A stretch of 64,000 nucleotides of DNA from Tepidamorphaceae bacterium (GTDB lineage Bacteria > Pseudomonadota > Alphaproteobacteria > Rhizobiales > Tepidamorphaceae). The translations under genes and the position numbers were made by a program. Every line of letters starts with the position of its first letter. Position 1 is the stretch's first letter. Shown in pieces: positions 25,519-35,380 of this stretch. The stretch lies in NCBI GenBank assembly GCA_028279445.1, contig JANQNT010000013.1, positions 1 through 64,000 on the forward strand, given 5' to 3'. The notes beneath the pieces are model-generated. The model did no database searches. It was not told the DNA's origin and worked only from the letters and a program-made list of their open reading frames with translations.

Positions 25519-27399
25519 ATGTCCATGTCCAGACGCGGCGGTCCGACACGGCGCGCGCTGCTCGCGGGAGGCGCGGCGCTGGCGGGAACCGCAGCCTTGG
25601 GCGTCGGCCCGGCGCGCGCTGGCTTCGGTCCGCCACTGCACGGGCTGTCGGTGTTCCGTGAACTCAACCTTCCGCCGGACTACACCCATCTTGCCTACGT
25701 GAATCCGGATGCGCCACGCGGCGGCACCCTGTCGCGGATCGCCTCGACCTGGGCCTTCAACCAGAACCCGAGCACCTTCAACACGCTCAACACGCTGGTG
25801 CAGCGTGGCGACGCGCCGGCGGCGCTGGACATCATCCACGACTCGCTGATGCGCCGGGCGCTGGACGAGCCGGACGCGGTCTACGGGCTGCTGGCGGAGA
25901 GCGTCGCGGTTTCCGACGACGGTCGCGCCTATCGCTTCAAGCTGCGCCAGGGGACGCATTTTCACGACGGGTCAGCGCTGACGGCGCATGACGTTGCCTT
26001 CACTCTCGAGACACTGAAGGCCAAGGGTCATGCGTTCATCCGCCAGGCCATCCGCCGCATGGACAGCGCGCAAGCCGAAGACGATGCGCATGTCGTGGTG
26101 CGCTTCGCGCCCGAGGCGAGCCGCAGCCTGCCGCAGATGGTCGCGATCCTGCCGATCGTTTCGCGCACCTACTACGAGACCCGCGACTTCGAGGCGGCAA
26201 GCCTCGAAAAGCCGCTGGGCTGCGGCCCCTACAAGGTCGGCGACTTCGAGGCAGGGCGCTTCATCGAGTACACCCGCGCCGAGGACTATTGGGGCCGCGA
26301 CCTCGCAATCAATCGTGGCCAGAACAATTTCGACGTCATCCGCTACGAGTTCTTCCGCGACCGGGACGTCGCCTTCGAGGCCTTCAAGTCCGGCGATTAC
26401 CGGTTGCGCGAGGAGTTCACCTCGCGCGTCTGGGCGACCGGCTACGACTTTCCCGCCGTCGCGGACGGCAAGGTCCGCCGCGAGACGCTGCCCGACGAAC
26501 GCCCCTCCGGCGCGCAAGGATGGTTCATCAATATCAGACGGCAGAAGTTCGCCGATCCGCGGGTGCGCGAGGCGCTGATCCTGGCCTTCGACTTCGAGTG
26601 GTCTAACAAAACGCTGTTCTACGGGCTCTACCAGCGCACGGCGAGCTACTTCCAGAATTCCGACATGATGGCCTCCGGCGCGCCTTCGCCGGACGAGCTG
26701 GCCCTGCTGGAACCCTTCCGTGGCAAGGTGGCCGAGGAGGTGTTCGGCGAGCCGTACCTGCCACCGGTGTCCGATGGCTCCGGCCGCGACCGCAGGCTGC
26801 AACGCGCCGCCGCCAAGCTGCTCAACGAGGCGGGCTACCGGGTTAAGGACGGTAAGCGGCTGACGCCCACCGGCGAGGTGTTCCGCATCGAGTTCCTCGA
26901 TGACGATCCGATCTTCGACCGGGTCGTTCAGCCCTACATCCAGCGGCTCAAGGCGCTTGGTATCGACGCGCGCTCGCGCACGGTCGACGCGGCGCAGTTC
27001 CGCAAGCGGCTCAACGACTTCGACTTCGACCTGACGGTGCAGCGCTTCGCCATGCCGGCAACGCCGGGCGAGGAGGTGCGCACCTACTGGACCAGCGACA
27101 ATGCCGACGTGGTCGGCAGCCGCAACCTGTCGGGCATCAAGGACCCGGTGATCGATGCGCTGACCCAGACGCTGATCTCGGCTGCGAACCGGGCCGAACA
27201 GGTGGTCGCGGCACGCGCCCTTGACCGGGTGCTGCGCGCCGGGCGCTACTGGGTGCCGCACTGGTACAAGCCCGAGCACACGCTGGCCTACTGGGACATC
27301 TATTCCCATTCGGGGCGCAAACCGAAGTATGGTCTCGGTTTGAACCGGACTTGGTGGTACGACGCCGACAAGGCGCAGCGAATCGGTCTGTCCGGTTAG
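25519..27399 (+). CDS. second YejA-type binding protein, Tat-type signal
   Basis: A 626-residue paralogue of the preceding protein, starting four bases after it. The N terminus TRRALLAGGAALAG is a twin-arginine-type signal, unlike the Sec signal of the first protein. The body shares YVNPDAPRGGTLSRIAS, SYFQNSDMMASG and the late SRNLSGIKDPVIDAL region, so the pair arose by duplication. Two binding proteins for one permease suggest a widened substrate range, possibly with one folded before export. ATG at 25519 or 25525 is possible. Confidence 0.9.
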   Translation: MSMSRRGGPTRRALLAGGAALAGTAALGVGPARAGFGPPLHGLSVFRELNLPPDYTHLAYVNPDAPRGGTLSRIASTWAFNQNPSTFNTLNTLVQRGDAPAALDIIHDSLMRRALDEPDAVYGLLAESVAVSDDGRAYRFKLRQGTHFHDGSALTAHDVAFTLETLKAKGHAFIRQAIRRMDSAQAEDDAHVVVRFAPEASRSLPQMVAILPIVSRTYYETRDFEAASLEKPLGCGPYKVGDFEAGRFIEYTRAEDYWGRDLAINRGQNNFDVIRYEFFRDRDVAFEAFKSGDYRLREEFTSRVWATGYDFPAVADGKVRRETLPDERPSGAQGWFINIRRQKFADPRVREALILAFDFEWSNKTLFYGLYQRTASYFQNSDMMASGAPSPDELALLEPFRGKVAEEVFGEPYLPPVSDGSGRDRRLQRAAAKLLNEAGYRVKDGKRLTPTGEVFRIEFLDDDPIFDRVVQPYIQRLKALGIDARSRTVDAAQFRKRLNDFDFDLTVQRFAMPATPGEEVRTYWTSDNADVVGSRNLSGIKDPVIDALTQTLISAANRAEQVVAARALDRVLRAGRYWVPHWYKPEHTLAYWDIYSHSGRKPKYGLGLNRTWWYDADKAQRIGLSG

Positions 27400-27439
27400 G
27401 CGCTGAACGACACGGCAAACACGGGCACGCGCACGCATC

Positions 27440-28546
27440 ATGGGCGCCTATATCCTGCGACGGTTGCTGCTGATGATCCCGACGCTGTTCGGGATCATGC
27501 TGATTTCGTTCATCATCGTGCAGTTCGCGCCGGGCGGTCCGGTGGAGCGGGTAATCGCGCAGTTGCAGGGCGCCGACGTGTCCGCCACCCAGCGTATCGG
27601 CGGCAGCTCCGGCGGCGACTTCGGCGGCCAGGCGCCAGACGCGGCGGCCGGCGAGCCGAACTCCCAGTACCGCGGCGCCCAGGGGCTCGATCCGGAGTTC
27701 ATCGCCGAGCTTGAGCGCCAGTTCGGCTTCGACAGGCCGGCGCACGAGCGCTTCGCCCTGATGATCAGCAACTACCTCACCTTCAATTTCGGCGAGAGCT
27801 ATTTCCGCGACATCACCGTGATCGAGCTGATCAAGGAAAAGCTCCCGGTCTCGATCTCGCTGGGACTGTGGATGACGCTGATCTCGTATGCCGTGTCGAT
27901 CCCGCTCGGCATCGCCAAGGCGACCCGCGACGGTACCCGCTTCGACATCTGGACCAGCGGCATCGTCATCGTCGGCTACGCCATTCCAGGCTTCCTGTTC
28001 GCGGTGCTGCTGATCGTCGTGTTCGCCGGCGGCAGCTTCCTCGACTGGTTCCCGCTGCGTGGGCTGACGTCGGACAACTGGGCCGAGTTGTCCTGGCCGG
28101 AGCGCATCATCGACTATTTCTGGCACCTGACCCTGCCGATCGTCTCCATGGCGCTCGGCGCCTTCGCCACAACGACGCTGCTGACCAAGAACTCGTTCCT
28201 TGATGAGGTCCGCAAGCAATACGTGATCACCGCGCGCATGAAGGGGCTGACCGAGCGCCAGGTGCTGTACGGCCATGTGTTCCGCAACGCCATGCTGATC
28301 ATCATCGCCGGCTTCCCCGGCGCCTTCATCGCCTCCTTCTTCACCGGCGCGCTGCTGATCGAGACCATCTTCTCGCTCGACGGGCTCGGCCTGCTGAGCT
28401 TTGAATCCATCGTCAACCGCGACTACCCGGTGGTCTTCGCCACGCTCTACATCTTCTCGCTGATGGGGCTGCTGGTGAACCTGATCTCCGACCTCACCTA
28501 CACCTGGGTCGATCCGCGCATCGACTTCGAGCGGCGGGACGTGTGA
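27440..28546 (+). CDS. yejB: microcin C/peptide ABC transporter permease YejB
   Basis: A 368-residue inner-membrane permease of the DppB/YejB type. It starts [20 protein letters not shown], with the conserved [10 protein letters not shown] segment and a YejB-specific hydrophilic insert (about residues 50-90). Five further helices follow, with the EAA-like loop near [12 protein letters not shown]. It lies 40 bases after the second binding-protein gene. Confidence 0.95.
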   Translation: MGAYILRRLLLMIPTLFGIMLISFIIVQFAPGGPVERVIAQLQGADVSATQRIGGSSGGDFGGQAPDAAAGEPNSQYRGAQGLDPEFIAELERQFGFDRPAHERFALMISNYLTFNFGESYFRDITVIELIKEKLPVSISLGLWMTLISYAVSIPLGIAKATRDGTRFDIWTSGIVIVGYAIPGFLFAVLLIVVFAGGSFLDWFPLRGLTSDNWAELSWPERIIDYFWHLTLPIVSMALGAFATTTLLTKNSFLDEVRKQYVITARMKGLTERQVLYGHVFRNAMLIIIAGFPGAFIASFFTGALLIETIFSLDGLGLLSFESIVNRDYPVVFATLYIFSLMGLLVNLISDLTYTWVDPRIDFERRDV

Positions 28547-28550
28547 GGCG

Positions 28551-29771
28551 ATGGATGCGCGCGAGAAGATGCGCAATGGCGCAGGTTCCGGCGGCGGCGC
28601 GGTCGTTGCCCGCGAGGAGGGATTGGCACCGGACGAGACAATCGCCGCCGCGCCGCCAAGACGCGGCATGTTCACCCTGTCGCCGCTTAACCGCCGGCGC
28701 TGGAACAACTTCAAGAAGAACAAGCGCGGCTACTGGTCGTTCTGGATCTTCCTGGTGCTGTTCGTGCTCAGCCTGTTCGCCGAGTTCATCGCCAACGACA
28801 AGCCGGTGCTGATTCGCCACGACGGCGCCTTCTACACGCCGATCTTCCAGTTCTATCCGGAGACCGCCTTCGGCGGCGACTTCGAGACCGAGGCCGACTA
28901 CCGCGACCCCTTCGTGCAGGAACTGATCGAGGACAGCGGCGGCTGGATGATCTGGCCGGTGATCCGCTACTCCTACCGCACCGTCAACAACGAGATACCC
29001 ACCCCCGCCCCCTCGCCACCGTTCTGGATGATGAGCAAGGAGGATCGCTGCGCGCGCTACGAGCAGGGCGTCGACGACCCCAACTGCACCATCGGCAACT
29101 GGCACTGGCTCGGCACCGACGACCAGGCCCGCGACGTGGTCTCGCGCATGCTCTACGGCTTCCGGCTGTCGGTGCTGTTCGGGCTGGTGCTGACGATCAT
29201 CTCGTCGGCCGTGGGTATCGCCGCAGGCGCGGTGCAGGGGTATTTCGGCGGCTGGACCGACCTGATCTTCCAACGCTTCCTGGAGATATGGACCTCGATC
29301 CCCGCGCTCTATCTGCTGATCATCATCGCGGCGGTCATCGAACCGACCTTCTGGATCCTGCTCGGCATATTGCTGCTGTTCTCCTGGGTGGCGCTGGTCG
29401 GCGTGGTGCGCGCGGAATTCCTGCGGGCGCGCAACTTCGAATACGTGCAAGCCGCGCGTGCGCTCGGCGTGCGCAACAGCACCATCATGTTCCGCCACCT
29501 GCTGCCCAACGCCATGGTGGCGACGCTGACCTTCATGCCGTTCATCCTCAACGGCTCGATCACCACGCTGACCTCGCTCGACTTCCTCGGCTTCGGCCTG
29601 CCGCCCGGTTCGCCGTCGCTCGGTGAGTTGCTGGCCCAGGGCAAGTCCAACCTGCAGGCGCCGTGGCTGGGGCTGACCGGCTTCTTCGTCATCGCCATCA
29701 TGCTGAGCCTGCTGATCTTCATCGGCGAGGCGGTGCGCGATGCGCTCGACCCGCGCAAGACCTTCGAGTGA
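28551..29771 (+). CDS. yejE: microcin C/peptide ABC transporter permease YejE
   Basis: A 406-residue permease of the DppC/YejE type. A cytoplasmic N terminus with SPLNRRRWNNFKKNKRGYWSF precedes the first helix, and a large periplasmic loop with the HWLGTDDQARDVVSRMLYGF signature follows. The C-terminal helices carry the EAA loop RALGVRNSTIMFRHLLPNAM. It starts four bases after the yejB stop. It heterodimerises with YejB. Confidence 0.95.
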   Translation: MDAREKMRNGAGSGGGAVVAREEGLAPDETIAAAPPRRGMFTLSPLNRRRWNNFKKNKRGYWSFWIFLVLFVLSLFAEFIANDKPVLIRHDGAFYTPIFQFYPETAFGGDFETEADYRDPFVQELIEDSGGWMIWPVIRYSYRTVNNEIPTPAPSPPFWMMSKEDRCARYEQGVDDPNCTIGNWHWLGTDDQARDVVSRMLYGFRLSVLFGLVLTIISSAVGIAAGAVQGYFGGWTDLIFQRFLEIWTSIPALYLLIIIAAVIEPTFWILLGILLLFSWVALVGVVRAEFLRARNFEYVQAARALGVRNSTIMFRHLLPNAMVATLTFMPFILNGSITTLTSLDFLGFGLPPGSPSLGELLAQGKSNLQAPWLGLTGFFVIAIMLSLLIFIGEAVRDALDPRKTFE

Positions 29772-29779
29772 GGCGCACG

Positions 29780-31411
29780 ATGGCCACTGAACCCCTGCTC
29801 TCGGTCAAGGACCTTGCCGTCGACTTCGTGCAAGGCGGCAACGTCACCCATGCGGTGAAGGGCGTTTCCTTCGACATCAAGCCGAAGGAAACCCTGGCGC
29901 TGGTCGGCGAATCCGGCTCCGGCAAGTCGGTCACCGCGCTGTCGGTGCTGAAGCTCTTGCCCTACCCGGCGGCGCGCCACCCGTCCGGGACCGTCACCTT
30001 CAAGGGCCAGGAGCTGATGGGCCTCGACGAGCGCGAGATGCGCCATGTGCGTGGCAACGACATCACCATGGTGTTCCAGGAGCCGATGACCTCGCTCAAC
30101 CCGCTGCACACGGTGGAAAAGCAGATCGGCGAGATCCTCGAACTGCACAAGGGCCTGTCCGGCAACGCGGCGCGCGCGCGGACCATCGAACTGCTCGATC
30201 AGGTCGGCATCCGCGATCCCGAGACCAGACTGCAAAGCTATCCCCACCAGCTCTCCGGCGGGCAGCGCCAGCGCGTGATGATCGCCATGGCGCTGGCCAA
30301 CGAGCCCGACCTCCTGATCGCCGACGAGCCGACCACCGCGCTCGACGTCACCGTCCAGGCACAGATCCTCAAGCTGCTGAAGGAACTGCAGAAGAGCCAC
30401 CACATGGCGATCCTGCTGATCACCCACGATCTGGGCATCGTGCGCAAGGTGGCCGACCGGGTCTGCGTCATGAATGGCGGCGAGATCGTCGAGGCCGGGC
30501 GTACCAAGACGATCTTCGACAAGCCGAAACACCCTTACACGAAGCACCTGCTGTCGGCCGAACCCAAGGGCAAGCCACAGCCGCGTGACGAGACCGCCGA
30601 GGCGGTGATCGACGGCGACGACATGAAGGTATGGTTTCCCATCAAGCGGGGTTTCTTTCGCAAGGTGGTCGGCCACATCAAGGCAGTCGACGGCATCGAC
30701 GTGACCGTGCGCGCCGGGCAGACGCTCGGCGTCGTCGGCGAATCCGGCTCCGGCAAGACGACGCTGGGGCTGGCGCTGACGCGGATGATCTCCAGCGAGG
30801 GGCGCATCGTCTATGACGGCACGCCGATCCACGACAAGTCGTTCCGTGCCATGCGGCCGCTGCGCAAGGACATTCAGATCGTCTTCCAGGACCCGTACGG
30901 TTCGCTGAGCCCGCGCATGTCGATCGCCGAGATCGTCGCGGAGGGACTGAACGTGCACGGCGCCGATCTCGGTGACGCCGAGCGCCGCGACCGCGTGGCA
31001 TCGGCGCTCGATGAAGTGGGCCTCGATCCGGCGACCATGGACCGCTATCCGCACGAGTTCTCCGGCGGGCAGCGCCAGCGCATCGCCATCGCCCGCGCGC
31101 TGGTGCTGGAACCGCGCTTCATCATGCTGGACGAGCCGACCAGTGCGCTCGACATGAGCGTCCAGGCGCAGATCGTCGACCTGCTGCGCGACCTGCAGCA
31201 GAGGCGCGGCCTCGCTTACCTGTTCATCTCGCACGATCTGAAAGTAGTGCGCGCGCTGGCCAACGAGATCATCGTCATGCGGCTCGGCAAAGTGGTGGAG
31301 ACCGGCCCGGCCGAAGATGTCTTCGAGCGTCCGACCACCGACTACACCAAGGCGCTGATGGCGGCCGCCTTCGATATCGAGGCCGCGCCGGAAGGCGTCG
31401 TCGCGCAATGA
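29780..31411 (+). CDS. yejF: peptide ABC transporter ATP-binding protein YejF (two NBDs)
   Basis: A 543-residue protein with two fused ATPase domains. Each has Walker A (GESGSGKS, then GESGSGKT), an LSGGQRQR or FSGGQRQR signature and Walker B ([17 protein letters not shown]), plus the oligopeptide-binding C-terminal motif HPYTKHLL. It powers YejBE. ATG 29780 follows the yejE stop by eight bases. The frame is open upstream to 29663 inside yejE, but that extension has no family similarity. Its stop overlaps ATG 31408 as ATGA. Confidence 0.95.
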   Translation: MATEPLLSVKDLAVDFVQGGNVTHAVKGVSFDIKPKETLALVGESGSGKSVTALSVLKLLPYPAARHPSGTVTFKGQELMGLDEREMRHVRGNDITMVFQEPMTSLNPLHTVEKQIGEILELHKGLSGNAARARTIELLDQVGIRDPETRLQSYPHQLSGGQRQRVMIAMALANEPDLLIADEPTTALDVTVQAQILKLLKELQKSHHMAILLITHDLGIVRKVADRVCVMNGGEIVEAGRTKTIFDKPKHPYTKHLLSAEPKGKPQPRDETAEAVIDGDDMKVWFPIKRGFFRKVVGHIKAVDGIDVTVRAGQTLGVVGESGSGKTTLGLALTRMISSEGRIVYDGTPIHDKSFRAMRPLRKDIQIVFQDPYGSLSPRMSIAEIVAEGLNVHGADLGDAERRDRVASALDEVGLDPATMDRYPHEFSGGQRQRIAIARALVLEPRFIMLDEPTSALDMSVQAQIVDLLRDLQQRRGLAYLFISHDLKVVRALANEIIVMRLGKVVETGPAEDVFERPTTDYTKALMAAAFDIEAAPEGVVAQ

Positions 31412-31485
31412 GCGGCCCGGCCACCGGCGAGACCCACGACATCGACGGCGCGCGCAGCCTGATGCACGTCGGTTTAAGGCCGTGA
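31408..31485 (+). CDS. possible 25-residue coupled ORF between yejF and ghrA
   Basis: An ATG overlapping the yejF stop (ATGA) opens a 25-codon frame that ends at a TGA overlapping the GTG start of the next gene (GTGA). No similarity is recognisable. It may be a real small protein, a coupling device that carries ribosomes from yejF to ghrA, or chance. Confidence 0.25.
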   Translation: MSGPATGETHDIDGARSLMHVGLRP

Positions 31486-32429
31486 GCCTGCTGATCGCCA
31501 TCACCGGCTGGGAGAACGGCGCCTGGCGGGAGCGCTTTTCCGCCGAGCTGCCGAACCACCACGTCGTCACCACGGACGATGCCTACGACCCGGCTGCCAT
31601 CCGCTATGTCTGCGCCTGGAAGCCACCATCGGGAACCTTCGACACGCTGGACAATCTGCAGGCGGTGTTCTCGCTCGGCGCCGGCGTCGACCATCTGCTG
31701 CGCCATGGCGAGTTGCCGGACGTGCCGCTGGTGCGCATGGTCGATGACAGCCTGACCCTGCGGATGAGCGAATGGGTGGTGATGCACGTGCTGATGCATC
31801 ACCGTCAGCAACGCCTGTTCGACCGCCAGCAGCGCGAAAGTCTGTGGCGCGAGCACACCCAGCCCGTGGCATCCGAAGTGCGCGTCGGTATTATGGGGCT
31901 CGGCGTGCTGGGACAGGACGCGGCGGGCAAGCTCTCCGCGCTCGGCTATCGGGTTGCGGGCTGGAGCCGAACGGCCAAGCAGATCGACGGTATCGAGTGC
32001 TTCGCCGGCGAAACAGAGCTTCAGCGTTTTCTCGCGCGCACCGACATCCTCATCGTGCTGCTGCCCGACACACCAGACACGCGCGGTATCCTGAACTGCG
32101 ATCTGTTCGCCGGCCTTGCCCGCGACGGCGCGCTGCCGGAGGCGTTTCCGGCGCTGATCAATGCTGGACGCGGCGCGCTCCAGGTGGAAGGCGACATCGT
32201 CGCCTGCCTCGACGACGGCACTCTGAAGGGCGCCACGTTGGATGTGTTCGAGACCGAGCCGCTGCCGACATCGAGTCTGTTGTGGACCCACCCGCTGGTG
32301 ACGGTGACGCCGCATGTCTCCGCCGACAGCCAGCCGGATGCACTGGCACGCGCCATCGCGCAGCAAATCCTGCGCCACGAGGCCGGAGAACCGCTGCGCA
32401 ACGTGGTTGATCGGAAGCGTGGATACTAG
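31482..32429 (+). CDS. ghrA: glyoxylate/hydroxypyruvate reductase A (D-2-hydroxyacid dehydrogenase)
   Basis: A 315-residue GhrA-type NAD(P)-dependent reductase. The substrate-domain motif LGAGVDHLL is followed by the Rossmann motif GIMGLGVLGQDAA and the catalytic Arg region INAGRGALQVEGD. VFETEPLP and the terminal HVSADSQPDALA (His) also fit. It reduces glyoxylate or hydroxypyruvate to glycolate or glycerate. GTG 31482 gives the normal start SLLIAITGW. It is the last gene of the yej transcription unit and is convergent with the peptidase gene. Confidence 0.88.
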   Translation: MSLLIAITGWENGAWRERFSAELPNHHVVTTDDAYDPAAIRYVCAWKPPSGTFDTLDNLQAVFSLGAGVDHLLRHGELPDVPLVRMVDDSLTLRMSEWVVMHVLMHHRQQRLFDRQQRESLWREHTQPVASEVRVGIMGLGVLGQDAAGKLSALGYRVAGWSRTAKQIDGIECFAGETELQRFLARTDILIVLLPDTPDTRGILNCDLFAGLARDGALPEAFPALINAGRGALQVEGDIVACLDDGTLKGATLDVFETEPLPTSSLLWTHPLVTVTPHVSADSQPDALARAIAQQILRHEAGEPLRNVVDRKRGY

Positions 32430-32447
32430 GCTCGTGAGCCTGAGGCG

Positions 32448-33362
32448 CTACTCGGGAAGCCGGCGGACGTTGCTGACGTCGAGCCCGGCCTTGGCGATCC
32501 GGTCGATGGCCGGAATCAGCGGCTCCTCGACCACCTGCATGTGATGGGCATTGGCGTGCAACAGCTTGCCCGGCGCGGACACGATGCCTGCGTGACCGGG
32601 CCAGAACACCAGATCGCCGCGCCGCCAGGCTGACGGATCCCTGTTGGTGACCGGCTCACCGTGGGTCTTCTCCTGCATGTCGGAATCGCGCAGGCAGCCG
32701 CGGCCGGCCGCGTGCAGGGCCATCTGGATCAACCCGGAACAGTCCAGACCACGCGCGCTGCGCCCAGCCCAAAGATACGGCATGCCGATGAAGCGGCGTG
32801 CCACCTCGACGAAATCGCCAACGGCAAGCTCCCGGGGAGCGATGTGCCGGGCCACGGCCCAGGTACCGTCGGCGACCGGCAGGAAGCGTTCTTCATCGGC
32901 CGCCGCGCCGCCGGCCGCATCGTCCGCTGACGCATCGTCGGTCTGACCGGCATCGCTGCGCTCGGCGATGGCCAATTCCGCGTTGAGCGTCGCCTCACCG
33001 ACCGGCGAGACCCTGATATCGGGCGACGGATAGAGATGGATTGACAGTGCGATGACGCGATGGGTGGTCGCCGGGGCGTTGAAGTCGAGCGCGTTTTCCG
33101 CGCACCACCCGACATATCCGTCGCGCTGCGACTGCACCCAGGCCCAGCCCTCATCGGTCACCTCGAAAACGCGCACCGGTTCGCCGCGCAGCAGTTCGGT
33201 GTCCATCGGCGCGTAGTGCGCCGGCGCCCGGCGTACAGCGGCAAGTGCCTCACGCACCCGCGCATGCCTGCCTTCGACGAATTCCTCGGCCTCGACCCGG
33301 CCCTTCAGGCGGATATCCGCAAGGTCGTGACGCGCTGCATAGAGACGGTGATCGAGGGCCAT
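32448..33362 (-). CDS. C40 family (NlpC/P60) peptidase with bacterial SH3-like domains
   Basis: A 304-residue cell-wall hydrolase candidate. N-terminal SH3-like segments (about residues 50-130, with GWAWVQSQRDGYVGW) precede the NlpC/P60 domain (about 185-300). The catalytic Cys lies in LDCSGLIQ, the His in GHAGIV and the third polar residue in HANAHHMQV. Members cleave gamma-D-Glu-diamino acid bonds in murein peptides or recycle such peptides. No signal peptide is visible, so a cytoplasmic recycling role is plausible. Its ATG overlaps the stop of the MarR gene as ATGA. Confidence 0.9.
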   Translation of the reverse strand: MALDHRLYAARHDLADIRLKGRVEAEEFVEGRHARVREALAAVRRAPAHYAPMDTELLRGEPVRVFEVTDEGWAWVQSQRDGYVGWCAENALDFNAPATTHRVIALSIHLYPSPDIRVSPVGEATLNAELAIAERSDAGQTDDASADDAAGGAAADEERFLPVADGTWAVARHIAPRELAVGDFVEVARRFIGMPYLWAGRSARGLDCSGLIQMALHAAGRGCLRDSDMQEKTHGEPVTNRDPSAWRRGDLVFWPGHAGIVSAPGKLLHANAHHMQVVEEPLIPAIDRIAKAGLDVSNVRRLPE

Positions 33363-33709
33363 CAGCGCAACGCCTGCGCCTTGGTCGCGATGAGATCGCT
33401 CAAGCGGTCGAGATAAAGCGAGCCTTCCAGCGTGCGCTGGATGACCACGTTGCGCTTGTCGGCTTCATCGCGCCTGCGCGACACCAGCCCGGCCCGGCCC
33501 ATGGTATCCAGCGCCCGGGTGATCACCGGCTTGGTGACGCCAAGCTGGGCGGCCAGTCCGCGAACGGTGTGCGGAGGCGGATCGAGGTAAATGGTCAGCA
33601 GAATCGTCATTTGCCGCGCCGTCAGGTCGGCCTCGCCATCGCGCACAAGTTCGAGACTGACATCGTGCCAGAGCTTCAGCGCTTCGGTTGGCCGCAGTTC
33701 AATGGTCAT
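33362..33709 (-). CDS. short MarR-family transcriptional regulator
   Basis: A 115-residue winged-helix protein, shorter than the usual 140 or so. The recognition region is HTVRGLAAQLGVTKPVITRALD and the wing is SRRRDEADKRNVVI. The N-terminal dimerisation helices appear reduced. It is translationally coupled to the downstream NlpC/P60 peptidase gene and probably controls that unit. The ligand is unknown. Confidence 0.85.
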   Translation of the reverse strand: MTIELRPTEALKLWHDVSLELVRDGEADLTARQMTILLTIYLDPPPHTVRGLAAQLGVTKPVITRALDTMGRAGLVSRRRDEADKRNVVIQRTLEGSLYLDRLSDLIATKAQALR

Positions 33710-33805
33710 GGCGGTCGGTCCCCATCCCGAGCCGGTCTTTGTTTCGGGGCCGAATTATTCTACTGCCAGAACGGCAAACGATACGTTAAGCCTGCGCCGG
33801 GCGCG

Positions 33806-35236
33806 TCAGCGGGCCTTGCCGGGGTAACGCTCGGCGAGCACGGCGTAGAGCGCGCGGATCGCCTGGGCCTCGCCGCCTTCCGGGCGGCCGGGCGCAGCGC
33901 TTGGCCGCCAGGCGAAGATATCGCCATGCAGCCAGGCGCCGGCGCCATCGACGAACTTCTCCAGGAACAGCGCCGCCGTGATGGCACCGGCATGACCGCC
34001 GGAGGAGATGTTGTTGGTGTCAGCGACCTTGCTGGCCAGCAGCTTGGCATAGGGACTGTACAGCGGCAGCCGCCAGACCGGATCGTTTTCCGCCACGCCC
34101 GCCGCTTCGAGCGCCACACACAGTGCATCGTCGCGGCTGAAGACGGGCGGCACGTCCGGCCCGAGCGCCACGCGGGCAGCCCCCGTCAGCGTGGCCAGGT
34201 CGATGAGCAGTTCGGGCTTCTCCTCGCAGGCAAGCGTCAGCGCGTCGGCCAGCACCAGCCGGCCTTCCGCATCGGTGTTGCCGATTTCCACGCTCAGCCC
34301 CTTGCGGCTTGCCAGCACGTCGCCGGGGCGAAACGCGTCGCCGGAAACCGCGTTCTCCACCGCCGGGATCAGCACCCGCAGGCGCAACTTGAGCCGCGCG
34401 TCCATGATCATGTGCGCCAGACCCAGAACGTTCGCCGAGCCGCCCATGTCCTTCTTCATCAGCCGCATGTATTGCGAGGGCTTGAGGTCGAGACCGCCGG
34501 TATCGAACACGACGCCCTTGCCCACCAGCGTCACCTTCGGCGCCGTCTTCGGACCCCAGGTCAGATCGATCAACCGGGGGGCGCGCTGAGGCGAAGCGGC
34601 GCGCCCGACCGCGTGGATCATGGGCAGGTTCTTGTCGAGCAGCGCATCGCCCCTGACCACGGTGCAGCGGGCCTTGTGGACCTTCGCCAGCGTACGGGCG
34701 GCATCCTCGAGCTGCTGCGGCCCCATGTCGTTGGCCGGGGTATTGACGAGATCGCGCGCCAGCGCCACGGCGCGGGCAATGCGGGCGACCTGCGCACCAT
34801 CGACTCCATCCGGCAGGACCAGTCGGGGCGGTGATTTCTTCGGTTCCGTGTAACGCGTGAAGCGATAACTGCCGAGCGCGAAGGCGAGCGTCGCGAGGCG
34901 TGGATCGTCGAAGCCTTCCGCCAGTGCGTAGTCGCCGGCAGGCAGAGCGGTGGCCAGGCGGCCGGGCAGAAACGCATCGCCGCCATCGCCAAGCCCGAAC
35001 AGCACGCCTGCCAGCTTCGTGCCATCGCCGGGCAGCAGCAGCACCTCGCCGGAATCGCCCACAAACCCGGCGGCCTTGGCCCAGTCCCTGGCCGCCTTGT
35101 CGCCGCGCAGCGCCTTGTCGACACCGCCCTTGGCGATGGCGCGCACCGGCACCGCAGTCCTGGCGCGCCGTACGATGCAATCGGTGACGGTGGTGTTGAA
35201 AAGGGCGGGCTTGCTGGCCGATTTCCTGGCTGGCAT
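33806..35236 (-). CDS. M17 leucyl aminopeptidase family protein
   Basis: A 476-residue cytosolic metallopeptidase. The metal-binding and catalytic residues lie in VGKGVVFDTGGLDLKP, MKKDMGGSANVLG and the family signature NTDAEGRLVLAD. SSGGHAGAITAALFLEKFV is typical of the C terminus. M17 enzymes release N-terminal residues from peptides. With the peptide importer nearby it could complete peptide use, but the two are in separate units. The sequence is of the shorter PepB-like type rather than classical PepA. Confidence 0.92.
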   Translation of the reverse strand: MPARKSASKPALFNTTVTDCIVRRARTAVPVRAIAKGGVDKALRGDKAARDWAKAAGFVGDSGEVLLLPGDGTKLAGVLFGLGDGGDAFLPGRLATALPAGDYALAEGFDDPRLATLAFALGSYRFTRYTEPKKSPPRLVLPDGVDGAQVARIARAVALARDLVNTPANDMGPQQLEDAARTLAKVHKARCTVVRGDALLDKNLPMIHAVGRAASPQRAPRLIDLTWGPKTAPKVTLVGKGVVFDTGGLDLKPSQYMRLMKKDMGGSANVLGLAHMIMDARLKLRLRVLIPAVENAVSGDAFRPGDVLASRKGLSVEIGNTDAEGRLVLADALTLACEEKPELLIDLATLTGAARVALGPDVPPVFSRDDALCVALEAAGVAENDPVWRLPLYSPYAKLLASKVADTNNISSGGHAGAITAALFLEKFVDGAGAWLHGDIFAWRPSAAPGRPEGGEAQAIRALYAVLAERYPGKAR

Positions 35237-35281
35237 GGGCGGATTTCCTTATGGCGGGAGACAGGGGCGGCACGGGGGTGC

Positions 35282-35296
35282 TTAACCGGAAATTAG
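35282..35296 (+). promoter_or_regulatory. CtrA-like site upstream of tadD
   Basis: TTAA-CCGGAAA-TTAG differs at one position from the CtrA consensus TTAA-N7-TTAA. It lies 85-99 bases before the tadD start. Three other such sites occur in the pilus locus. Confidence 0.5.
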
Positions 35297-35380
35297 GGTT
35301 AACAGCTTATTGATCGGCTGTCGCGCGCGGCGGCCAAAGGCGCCGTTGCCGCCACCTCTAAGCTGGGGGACTTCGACATC

